A model generated the notes under the pieces. It ran no database searches, was not told the origin of the DNA, and worked only from the letters and a program-made list of their open reading frames with translations. From SLRI01 sp964576715 (GTDB lineage Bacteria > Pseudomonadota > Alphaproteobacteria > Geminicoccales > Geminicoccaceae): 64,000 bases of DNA. Each line of letters begins with the position of its first letter. Within the stretch, counting starts at the first letter, position 1. The DNA lies in NCBI GenBank assembly GCA_964576715.1, contig CAZNWE010000012.1, positions 1 to 64,000 of the forward strand, read 5' to 3'. Below are positions 8,216 to 15,723 of the stretch, piece by piece. The position numbers and the translations under genes were made by a program.

Positions 8216-9586
8216 ATGAAAGAATCGAAACTGCCTTTCGGGGCACTGACCGGCCTTGCCGTTCTTGCGGCCAGCGCGGTCCTCGCACCCGCTGCAGTGT
8301 CCGCCGAGGAGATCACGATCAATCTCTGGTCGCGCGCCGACCGTTCCGGCCCCCTGCGCGCCGGCAACATCGTGGCCGCCGCCGACCAGCTCAACCGCTT
8401 GCTCGAAGCCACCGGCAGCGAGACGCGCGTGACGATCGAGGTGTTCGAGAACAACGCCGACGGCTTCGACGCCGATGCGCTCGACCTGTTCAAGGCCTTC
8501 GCCGTCGATCGCGGTCCGGACATCTACGTCCTCGCCCACGAGTGGATCGGTGCTTTCGTCGAGGAGGGGCTGGCCTACCAGCTCGACGAGCATATCGATA
8601 CCAATCCCGAGCTCTATGACGACGTCATCGACACGCTCTGGGAGTCCGTCGCCTACAAGGGCGGCCGCTACGGCATCCCGCAGGATTCCGAGATCCGCAT
8701 GTTCTTCTACGACAAGGAGATGCTGCGCCAGATCGGCAAGGACGAGGCCTTCATCGAGGGCCTGCCGGCCGTCGTCGAGAGTGGTGACTTCACCATCTAC
8801 GACATGACCGACCTCGCCGCGGAGGTGGTCGATGCTGGGGCCGCCGAGTACGGCATCGTCCACCGGCCGAATGTCGGCCCCGACTTCCAGATGCTGATGA
8901 AGAGTTTCGGCATCGACCAGTTCAACGCCGAGGAGGGCAAGCTGCAGATCGCCGAGACGCAGCTCGCCGCCTTCTTCGACTGGCTGAAATACAGCGTCGA
9001 TGCCGGCGTCATCCCGGCCAATATGACCGCCTGGTCGTGGGACGAGGTGCATGCCAGCTTCCGCACCGACAAGACCGCCTTCATCAAGTTCCACGGCATC
9101 TGGAACGTCCCGGCCCAGCTCGAAGCGCGGGGCCTGGACAAGGACACCTATTTCGACGCGATCGGCTGGACGCACAGCCCGGCAGCCGAAGCGGGCGGTG
9201 AGCCCGCCAACCTCTCCCACCCGATCATCTATGCCGTCTCGGCGAAGAGCGAGCATCCGGAGCTCGCCGCCTACATCGTCGCCCTCGCCAGCCAGAACTA
9301 CCTCAACACCGAGCATGCGGTGACCACCGGCCATACGCCGATCAACCACGGCCAGGCGGCGATGCCCCGCTTCATCGAGGAAGGCTGGGCGCTCAGGGCC
9401 GGGGCGCCGATGCTGGAATACGCCAGCTTCATGCCGAACCACGCGATGATCGGCCAGTACAACGCCATGATCTTCACCGGCATCGAGGCGGTGGAGACCG
9501 GCCGGCTGGAGCCCAAGGAGGCGGCCGCCTTCGTCGTCGAGGAACTCCAGGCTGAGCTCGGCGACGAGCTCATCGTGCTCGACTGA
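8216..9586 (+). CDS. ABC importer periplasmic substrate-binding protein
   Basis: Secreted binding protein of the sugar/glycerol-phosphate type (UgpB/MalE-like), 456 residues. A Sec signal peptide (about residues 1-30, cleaved near VSAEE) precedes an extracellular-solute-binding fold typical of family 1 (INLWSRAD, IYVLAHEWIG, IPQDSEIRMFFYDKEML). The ATG is chosen because GGAGG lies at the right distance and the signal peptide starts here; the frame stays open upstream into the IS630 remnant, which is not part of the gene. It is the first gene of an operon with two permeases, an ATPase, a GDPD-like protein and two EEP hydrolases. That context suggests import of a phosphodiester or polyol; the ligand is unknown. 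Confidence 0.9.
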   Translation: MKESKLPFGALTGLAVLAASAVLAPAAVSAEEITINLWSRADRSGPLRAGNIVAAADQLNRLLEATGSETRVTIEVFENNADGFDADALDLFKAFAVDRGPDIYVLAHEWIGAFVEEGLAYQLDEHIDTNPELYDDVIDTLWESVAYKGGRYGIPQDSEIRMFFYDKEMLRQIGKDEAFIEGLPAVVESGDFTIYDMTDLAAEVVDAGAAEYGIVHRPNVGPDFQMLMKSFGIDQFNAEEGKLQIAETQLAAFFDWLKYSVDAGVIPANMTAWSWDEVHASFRTDKTAFIKFHGIWNVPAQLEARGLDKDTYFDAIGWTHSPAAEAGGEPANLSHPIIYAVSAKSEHPELAAYIVALASQNYLNTEHAVTTGHTPINHGQAAMPRFIEEGWALRAGAPMLEYASFMPNHAMIGQYNAMIFTGIEAVETGRLEPKEAAAFVVEELQAELGDELIVLD

Positions 9587-9633
9587 GTGAAGTCCGAGGG
9601 GGCCGCCCCGCGCTGCCCCCTCGCCTCACCCGG

Positions 9634-10560
9634 ATGTCCGTGACCAGCCAATCCTCGGCTGCCGCCCGCCGGCAGCTCGCCAACATGGTCCTCTTCCTCG
9701 GGCCGGCGACCGTGCTGCTCTTCATGTTCTTCATCGCCCCCGTCGTCGTCGACATCTTCGTCGCCTTCACCGACATGGGCCGCTCGCTAGGCGTCACCGA
9801 ATTCACTACCGCCAATTTCGAGCGGATGCTGACCAGTGACAGCCGCATCGGCCCGACCATGGCGGTCACCTTCACCTACGTGCTGCTCACCCTCGGGATC
9901 TTCAACGTCACCTTCGGCCTCCTCCTCGCACTGACCACCACCGCCCTGCCGGAGCGTTCGGGCGCCTTCTTCCGCGCCATTTGGCTCCTGCCGCGGATGA
10001 GCCCGTCGGTCGTCTATGCGCTGCTCTGGGCCTGGGTCATCGGCCCGACCGACCGCGGCCTCATCAACCAGATCGCCGTCGGCTGGCTCGGCCTCGAGCC
10101 CGTCGACCTCCTATCCAACCAGCCGATGTTGCTGATCGTTCTCGCCAACGGCTTCATCGGTGCCTCGATGGGCATGATCATCTTCACCAGCGCGATCCGC
10201 GCCATCCCCGAGCACCTGTTCCACGCCGCCAGGGCCGACGGTGCGGGGCCCTTGGCCATCACTTGGCATATCACGCTGCCGGCGCTGCGCTGGCCGTTGA
10301 GCTTCATCACCGTCTACCAGACGCTCTCGCTGCTCGTGAGCTTCGAGTACATTTGGCTGATCACCAATGGCGGGCCCTTCTACGACACCATGGTCTTCGC
10401 CCTCTACGTCTACAAGCGCGCCTTCGAGAACGGCCAATACGCCTACGGTGCTGCCTTGAGCCTGATCCTCGTTGCCATCGGGATCGCCGCCTCGCTCTTC
10501 ATGTGGCGCCTGCTCGACATGAAGCGGCTGCTGCAGACCCCCAGAATCGAGGTCCAATGA
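9634..10560 (+). CDS. ABC importer permease, MalF/UgpA type
   Basis: Inner-membrane permease of 308 residues with six predicted helices. It carries the cytoplasmic EAA loop AARADGAGPLAITWHITLPA (about residues 197-216), which contacts the ATPase. It follows the binding-protein gene by 47 bases. It ends RIEVQ-stop, and an ATG overlapping that stop opens a six-codon frame encoding MRIEVQ before the second permease. The partner permease and ATPase directly follow, so it forms the heterodimeric membrane channel of the importer. Confidence 0.92.
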   Translation: MSVTSQSSAAARRQLANMVLFLGPATVLLFMFFIAPVVVDIFVAFTDMGRSLGVTEFTTANFERMLTSDSRIGPTMAVTFTYVLLTLGIFNVTFGLLLALTTTALPERSGAFFRAIWLLPRMSPSVVYALLWAWVIGPTDRGLINQIAVGWLGLEPVDLLSNQPMLLIVLANGFIGASMGMIIFTSAIRAIPEHLFHAARADGAGPLAITWHITLPALRWPLSFITVYQTLSLLVSFEYIWLITNGGPFYDTMVFALYVYKRAFENGQYAYGAALSLILVAIGIAASLFMWRLLDMKRLLQTPRIEVQ

Positions 10561-10577
10561 GGATCGAAGTTCAGTGA
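10557..10577 (+). other. Six-codon coupling ORF (MRIEVQ) between the two permease genes
   Basis: The ATG overlaps the stop of permease 1 (ATGA) and the TGA overlaps the GTG start of permease 2 (GTGA). The five codons after ATG encode RIEVQ, identical to the last five residues of permease 1. Four of those five codons (AGA/AGG, GAG/GAA, GTC/GTT, CAA/CAG) differ only at third positions. It may pass ribosomes from one gene to the next; whether it is translated is unknown. Confidence 0.4.
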
Positions 10578-11677
10578 GCGCCACCCTGCCGTCACTCGGA
10601 GCGGCCGGCGCGGCACCCGCGCGCGGCCAGGCCGACTGGGACGCGCTGGCCAAGGCCGGCAGCCGCCAGCGCGCGATCGGCCAGGGCCTGCTCATGGCCT
10701 TCCTGGTCACCGTCTCGGTGCCCATCCTCCTGCCCTATTTCTGGATGTTCACGATCTCGGTCTCGGCCCGGACCGGTGGTGTGGAATCGGCCGTGCTCTG
10801 GCGCTCGATCGGCATCCTGGTGCCGGCCGTCCTGGCCTTGGGCTTCCTTAACCTCCTGACCGAGGCCGGCATGCGCCGCCTCTACGGTGCGGCCGGCATC
10901 GTCGCCGTCGCCGGCATGGCGCTCGCCTGGGCGATCGGCCCCGACCTGCATCTGCAGAATTGGGCCTTCCTGCGCGATGCCAACTTCGTCGAGAACCTGT
11001 CGGGCCGTGGTGCCGGCACGGTTGCCGCCCAGTTCCCCTCGGTCTGGACCGCGTTCGGCAACTCGCTCATGCTCGCCGGGGTGCAGACCTTTCTCGTCCT
11101 CTCGGTCAGCACGCTCGCCGGCTACTATCTGTCGCGCTTCAATTTCCAGGGCCGGGCGAGCTTCCTTCAGGCGCTTCTGATCCTCCACGCCTTCCCGGCG
11201 ATGACCCTGATCATCCCGATCTTCCTGCTGATGCACTGGACCGGGCTGCTCGACACCATCACCGGCGTCATCCTGGTGATCGCCACCCTCGAGCTCCCCT
11301 TCGCCGTCTTCATCATGAAGGGCTTCTTCGACGCCGTACCCTGGGACATCGAGATGCAGGCGCTCGTCGATGGCGCGTCGCGCCGCCAAGCCTTCGCCCA
11401 GGTCGTGTTCCCCCAGGTCAAGGTCGGGCTCCTGGCGGTCGGCGTCTTCTCCTTCATCCGCGGCTGGGAGGAGTACGTCTTCGTCCGCACCCTCCTCTTC
11501 GACAAGCAGAACTGGACGATGAGCCTTTACATCTTCTGGGTCAGCGAGGACATCATGGGCGTCGACTACGGCGTCGTCGCCGCCGTCGGCGTCTTCTACG
11601 TGGTGCCGTCGATCCTGCTCTACGTCTTCTGCCAGAAATACCTCGTGCAGATGAGCCTCGGCGGCATCAAGGGATAG
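10574..11677 (+). CDS. ABC importer permease, MalG/UgpE type, with extra membrane segments
   Basis: Second inner-membrane permease, 367 residues, GTG start. The EAA loop is ALVDGASRRQAFAQVVFPQ (about residues 264-282), followed by the usual last two helices. Family members are usually about 270-300 residues. The extra length lies between the first helix (about residues 38-60) and the conserved core: two additional hydrophobic segments (IGILVPAVLALGFLNLL and GIVAVAGMALAWAIG, about residues 77-122). It pairs with the upstream permease and is coupled to it through the MRIEVQ mini-frame. The role of the extra helices is unknown. Confidence 0.9.
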   Translation: MSATLPSLGAAGAAPARGQADWDALAKAGSRQRAIGQGLLMAFLVTVSVPILLPYFWMFTISVSARTGGVESAVLWRSIGILVPAVLALGFLNLLTEAGMRRLYGAAGIVAVAGMALAWAIGPDLHLQNWAFLRDANFVENLSGRGAGTVAAQFPSVWTAFGNSLMLAGVQTFLVLSVSTLAGYYLSRFNFQGRASFLQALLILHAFPAMTLIIPIFLLMHWTGLLDTITGVILVIATLELPFAVFIMKGFFDAVPWDIEMQALVDGASRRQAFAQVVFPQVKVGLLAVGVFSFIRGWEEYVFVRTLLFDKQNWTMSLYIFWVSEDIMGVDYGVVAAVGVFYVVPSILLYVFCQKYLVQMSLGGIKG

Positions 11678-11680
11678 CGC

Positions 11681-12757
11681 ATGGCCAGGATCGAGCTGCA
11701 ACAGGTCGCCAAGAGCTGGGGCGACGTCGTCGCCGTGGAGCCCACCGACCTCGTCATCGAGGACGGCGAATTCGTCGCCATCCTCGGGCCCTCCGGCTGC
11801 GGCAAGTCCACCACCCTCTTCATGCTCGCCGGCATCTACGCGCCGAGCGGGGGCGAGATCCGCTTCGACGGCCATGTCGTGAACAACGTCGAGGCCAGGG
11901 ACCGCAATGTCGGCATCGTCTTTCAGTCCTACGCCCTCTACCCGCACATGACGGTTGCCAAGAACATCCGCTTTCCCCTGAAGTTCAAAGGCGTCGCGTC
12001 CGAAGAGGCGACCCGCCGGGTGACCGAGGCGGCCCGGCTCGTCCATGTCGAGGAGCTGCTCGACCGCCTGCCGGCCGAGATGTCCGGCGGCCAGCAGCAG
12101 CGCGTGGCGCTCGCCCGCGCCCTGGTCAAGGAGCCGCAGCTGCTGCTGCTCGACGAGCCGCTCTCCAACCTCGACGCCACGCTGAGGCTCACCATGCGCG
12201 CCGAGATCCGCCGCCTGCAGCGCCGCCTCGGGGTCACCACCATCCTCGTCACCCACGACCAGATCGAGGCCACCACCATGGCCGACCGCGTCGTCTGCAT
12301 GTCCAAGGGCCGGATCGAGCAGATCGGCACCGCCGACGACCTCTACCAGCGCCCCAACAAGCTCTTCGTCGCCTCATTCATCGGTGCCCCGCCCATCAAC
12401 GTCCTCGACGGCCGGGCCGAGCGCGGTGCCGTCCGGGTCGGCGAGCTGACCTTGCGGGCGACCGGCATCGAAGGTGAGGTCTTGCTCGGCATCCGCCCGG
12501 AACATCTGAGCCTGGCCCCCCCCGGCACCGGGTTTGTCGGCCGCATCCTCACGGTCGAGCCCTTGGGCCGCGAAACGCTCTACGAGGTCGCAACACCACT
12601 CGGCAGCCTGCGCGTCCTTGAAGCCGGCAGCGAGCGCCGCTGGCGGGAGGACGATGAGGCCGGCCTCACCGTCCCCGACGAGGCGCTCCTGGTCTTCGAC
12701 AAGGCGAGCGAGCGTCGCCTCGAAACCGCGAGCCTCGCCCTGGCCGAGGCCGCATGA
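11681..12757 (+). CDS. ABC importer ATPase, UgpC/MalK type
   Basis: Energises the importer at the cytoplasmic face; 358 residues. It shows Walker A GPSGCGKST (36-44), Q-loop Q82, signature MSGGQQQR (134-141), Walker B LLLLDEP (154-160) and switch His192. A C-terminal regulatory MalK-like OB domain follows (about 235-345, with LGIRPEHLSL), as in carbohydrate and glycerol-3-phosphate importers. It starts three bases after permease 2 and ends with an ATGA overlap with the GDPD-like gene, so it is co-translated with it. Confidence 0.95.
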   Translation: MARIELQQVAKSWGDVVAVEPTDLVIEDGEFVAILGPSGCGKSTTLFMLAGIYAPSGGEIRFDGHVVNNVEARDRNVGIVFQSYALYPHMTVAKNIRFPLKFKGVASEEATRRVTEAARLVHVEELLDRLPAEMSGGQQQRVALARALVKEPQLLLLDEPLSNLDATLRLTMRAEIRRLQRRLGVTTILVTHDQIEATTMADRVVCMSKGRIEQIGTADDLYQRPNKLFVASFIGAPPINVLDGRAERGAVRVGELTLRATGIEGEVLLGIRPEHLSLAPPGTGFVGRILTVEPLGRETLYEVATPLGSLRVLEAGSERRWREDDEAGLTVPDEALLVFDKASERRLETASLALAEAA

Positions 12758-13593
12758 CCATTTCAGGCCTCGTCCTTCGCCAGGGCGACCACGCCATCCG
12801 CCTCAAATGGCACAAGCTCCGCGACCGCCCCGACCGCGCGCCCCACGACCGCGACAGCCTGGCCCTGGGCCTCGCCCGCGGTGCGCTCATGGAGGTCGAC
12901 CTCCAGCTCACGGGCGACGACCATTGGGTCTGCCTGCATGACGCCACGCTGGACAGCGAGACCACCGGCAGCGGCCCTGTGGCCGCGACGCCACGCCGTG
13001 CCATTGAGGGCCTCCGCCAGCGCCACCCGGACGGCACGCCGCGCGATGCGCCGCCGCTCTTCCTCGACGAACTGGTCGGTCGACTGGCGGCGAGCCCCGG
13101 TGCCAGCCGCCTCCAGCTCGACCTCAAGCTCGACGGCCGCAGGGTGAGCGATACCGCCCGTGCCCGCTTCGCCGGGCTCGTCGCCCCGTCGGCCCACCGC
13201 GTCGACATCGGCGCCCATGACTGGCAGGCGGTGACAGCACTCGCCGCCACCGCCCCCGGCAGCCGCCCGGGCTTCGACCCCCTGGAGCTCCTGCCCGAGC
13301 CGGTCCTCGCGGACCGGGCGGCGGCGCTCGCCTTCGCATACGCCATGCTGGCGGAAGGCCAGGGCGCCGCCATGCTCTACCTCTATCACGGCCTGATCAG
13401 CCAGGCGGCGGCGCTCGACGTCGACCTCGTCGGCATCGCTCACACGAATGGCCGCGAGGTCGACTGTTGGACGATCGACCCCGAACTCGATGGGCTCGAG
13501 CGCCTCGTCCGCCACCTCTTCGCCACCAGCTGCGACCAGCTCACCACCAACGCGCCCGAAGCCTTGGAAGCCTGGTGGCAGACATGCTCGTGA
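12754..13593 (+). CDS. Glycerophosphodiester phosphodiesterase-like protein
   Basis: Likely cytoplasmic phosphodiesterase of the GDPD TIM-barrel family (UgpQ-like), 279 residues, splitting an imported phosphodiester. The metal-binding core GALMEVDLQLTGDDHWVCLH and the following HD-x-TLDSETTG match the family. The opening His motif, normally HRG near the N-terminus, is altered (KWHKLRDRPDR), and the loop before GALMEVD is short, so catalysis may differ. It overlaps the ATPase stop by ATGA and the next gene start by 10 bases. Together with the importer this resembles the ugpBAECQ arrangement. No signal peptide was seen. Confidence 0.75.
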   Translation: MTISGLVLRQGDHAIRLKWHKLRDRPDRAPHDRDSLALGLARGALMEVDLQLTGDDHWVCLHDATLDSETTGSGPVAATPRRAIEGLRQRHPDGTPRDAPPLFLDELVGRLAASPGASRLQLDLKLDGRRVSDTARARFAGLVAPSAHRVDIGAHDWQAVTALAATAPGSRPGFDPLELLPEPVLADRAAALAFAYAMLAEGQGAAMLYLYHGLISQAAALDVDLVGIAHTNGREVDCWTIDPELDGLERLVRHLFATSCDQLTTNAPEALEAWWQTCS

Positions 13594-14609
13594 CCCGCAC
13601 CACCGACCGCCTCGCCGCGCCGACATCCGCCTGGCGCCACGCCGCCGATGCCGCCCCGGCGACGGCGCACGACGCGCTCTTTCAGGCTTCCGGCTGCCTC
13701 GATGTCGTCGGGCATGCCGACCCGCCACTGGCCCTGGTGGCCGGCGACACGCTTCGCGTGCTGGCCTGGAACGCCGAGCGGCTGAAATATCTGGACGCGT
13801 CGGTCGACCTCCTGCGTCGCCTCGAGCCCGACATCCTGCTCCTGACCGAGCTCGACCGCGGCATGGCCCGCTCGGGCAACCGGGACACCCCGGCCGAGCT
13901 TGCCGCCGCCCTCGGCATGGCCCACGTCTTTGCTGTCGAGTATGTCGAGCTCGGCCTCGGCGACGCCCGCGAGCGCGCCTGGCACGCGGGCGAGACCAAC
14001 CGGGACGGCCTGCACGGCAACGCCATCTTGAGCCGCCTGCCGATCGAGTGCGCCGCCATGTCCCGGCTGGACCGCGACGGCACCTGGTTTCAGGGCGAGC
14101 GCAACGGCGAACGCCGGATCGGCGGCCGCAATGCCGCCATCGCCGAGATCGCCGGCATCACCTGCGTCGCCGTCCATCTCGAGAGCCATTCCGACCCCGA
14201 CCACCGGGCGGCACAAACCCGCATCCTTTTGCAAGACCTCGTCGCCTTCGCGGCAGCGGGACCCGTTGTCGTCGGCGGCGACTTCAACACCGCCGTCGTC
14301 GCCCACGACGCCAAGGGCACGGCCGCCCCGGACCAGCTCCTCGACCCGATCGCGCACGAGCCCCTCTTCGCCGTCATGGCCGAACACGGCTTCACCTGGG
14401 AAGGCTGCAACACGCTGCGCGTCGCGACGCAACGCACCCGCCCTGACGGCACGCCCCGACCGCCCTTCGGCCGCATCGACTGGCTGTTCACCCGCGGTCT
14501 CGACGCCCGCGACCCCGCCACCATCCCGGCCACCGACCCGTTCGGCTCGGCGCTCTCCGACCACGACATGCTGGCGGTGACCATCACCAGGCCGCGATGC
14601 GCTTCGTGA
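13584..14609 (+). CDS. Endonuclease/exonuclease/phosphatase-family hydrolase (first of two)
   Basis: Metal-dependent phosphoesterase of the EEP fold, 341 residues. Catalytic elements in order: VLAWNAERLK (Asn), LLLTELDRG (Glu metal ligand), GLHGNAILSR, HLESHSDPDHR, VVGGDFNT (Asp/Asn) and the C-terminal LSDHDML (Asp-His pair). It lacks a signal peptide, so it acts in the cytoplasm. The ATG lies inside the GDPD-like gene; an in-frame GTG six bases later gives a tidy GTGA overlap and may be the true start. Tight operon placement suggests it removes phosphate or a head group from the imported compound. The substrate is unknown: EEP enzymes cut DNA, sphingomyelin, inositol phosphates and more. Confidence 0.85.
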   Translation: MLVTRTTDRLAAPTSAWRHAADAAPATAHDALFQASGCLDVVGHADPPLALVAGDTLRVLAWNAERLKYLDASVDLLRRLEPDILLLTELDRGMARSGNRDTPAELAAALGMAHVFAVEYVELGLGDARERAWHAGETNRDGLHGNAILSRLPIECAAMSRLDRDGTWFQGERNGERRIGGRNAAIAEIAGITCVAVHLESHSDPDHRAAQTRILLQDLVAFAAAGPVVVGGDFNTAVVAHDAKGTAAPDQLLDPIAHEPLFAVMAEHGFTWEGCNTLRVATQRTRPDGTPRPPFGRIDWLFTRGLDARDPATIPATDPFGSALSDHDMLAVTITRPRCAS

Positions 14610-15463
14610 CCTACAACATCCAGTACGGCCTGGGTAAGGACGGCCGCTATGACCTTCCCCGGATCGCCGGTGAGGTCGCCGCGGCCGACGTTGTCGCACT
14701 GCAGGAGGTCGAGCGCTTCTGGCAGCGCTCCGGCATGACCGACCAGCCGGCCGAGCTCGCCCGGCACCTGCCCGACCACCACTGGGTGTTTGGTGCCAAT
14801 CTCGACATGCACGCCGACACGACGGACGACACCGGCCGCCCGGTCCATCGCCGCCGCCAGTTCGGCACGATGATCCTCTCCCGCCTGCCGATTCTCGCCG
14901 CGCGTAACCACCTCCTGCCCAAATACGGCACGCTGACCCAGCACAGCATCCAGCAGGGGACGCTCGAGGTCGTCATCGCCCCGCCGTCCGGCCCGATCCG
15001 GGTCTATTCGGTGCATCTCAGCCACCTCGCACCCGAGACCCGCCTGCCGCAGATCGAGGCGCTTTTGGCCATCCACGCCCGCGCCCCGGCCGAGGGCGGC
15101 GCCTGGTGCGGCGGCCACCCCGACCCTGCCGCGGGCTGGACCGAGGGCGAATTGCCGCCCATGCCGCGTGCCGCCATCCTCATGGGCGACTTCAACTTTG
15201 CGCCCGGCAGCCCGGACTATGCGGCACTACTCGGCCCCGCCACCGAGCGCTACGGACGGCTCTTGAAGATCGACGGCTTCGTCGATTCCTGGACTGCCGT
15301 GGGGCATCCCGAAGCCCGGGGGTGCACCGGCACGGGCGGTGCGCGCATTGACTACCACTTCCTGACCGCGGACCTCCGCCACCGCATCAACAACGTCTGG
15401 ATCGACGATACCGCCCAGGGTTCCGACCACCAGCCCGTTTGGCTCGACCTCGACCTCGACTGA
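14597..15463 (+). CDS. Endonuclease/exonuclease/phosphatase-family hydrolase (second of two)
   Basis: Second EEP-fold phosphoesterase, 288 residues, starting 13 bases before the end of the first. Motifs: VTYNIQYGLG, VALQEVERF (metal Glu), GTMILSRLPI, YSVHLSHLAPETR, ILMGDFNFAPGS, ARIDYHFL and GSDHQPVWLDLDL. It is diverged from its neighbour, so the two are not a recent duplication; a sphingomyelinase/endonuclease-like role on an imported phosphodiester is inferred. It is the last clear gene of the importer operon. Confidence 0.85.
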   Translation: MRFVTYNIQYGLGKDGRYDLPRIAGEVAAADVVALQEVERFWQRSGMTDQPAELARHLPDHHWVFGANLDMHADTTDDTGRPVHRRRQFGTMILSRLPILAARNHLLPKYGTLTQHSIQQGTLEVVIAPPSGPIRVYSVHLSHLAPETRLPQIEALLAIHARAPAEGGAWCGGHPDPAAGWTEGELPPMPRAAILMGDFNFAPGSPDYAALLGPATERYGRLLKIDGFVDSWTAVGHPEARGCTGTGGARIDYHFLTADLRHRINNVWIDDTAQGSDHQPVWLDLDLD

Positions 15464-15720
15464 AAAGGCAGTCCGCGAAGCGCCAACGACGCCTTCGCCC
15501 GCCTCGACGAGACGATCACCGGCAGCTTGACGGCCGACCTCGCGGCCGGCGACGTCACCCTCACCACGGGCGCGTTCCGCCGGCACGTCGCCTGCGCCGC
15601 CGTCATCGTCGCGCCGGGCCGCGAGCTGGTGCGGCTGGCGATCCGGCGGGTGGTCCGTCGACAACACTGCGGGGGCCGCTGCCCTCGTCGTGGGGCGGCG
15701 GAGCACGACCGAGCAGTTCG
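15464..15720 (+). other. Coding-like remnant after the importer operon
   Basis: Directly after the stop of the second EEP gene, the same frame stays open for about 85 codons. It reads like protein (NDAFARLDETITGSL, DVTLTTGAFRRHV, CAAVIVAPGRELVRLAI) but has no start codon with a ribosome site until an internal TTG/ATG-poor stretch, and breaks up before the convergent PLD-ATPase gene. It may be the tail of a lost gene; I do not recognise a family. Confidence 0.25.
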
Positions 15721-15723
15721 ACG

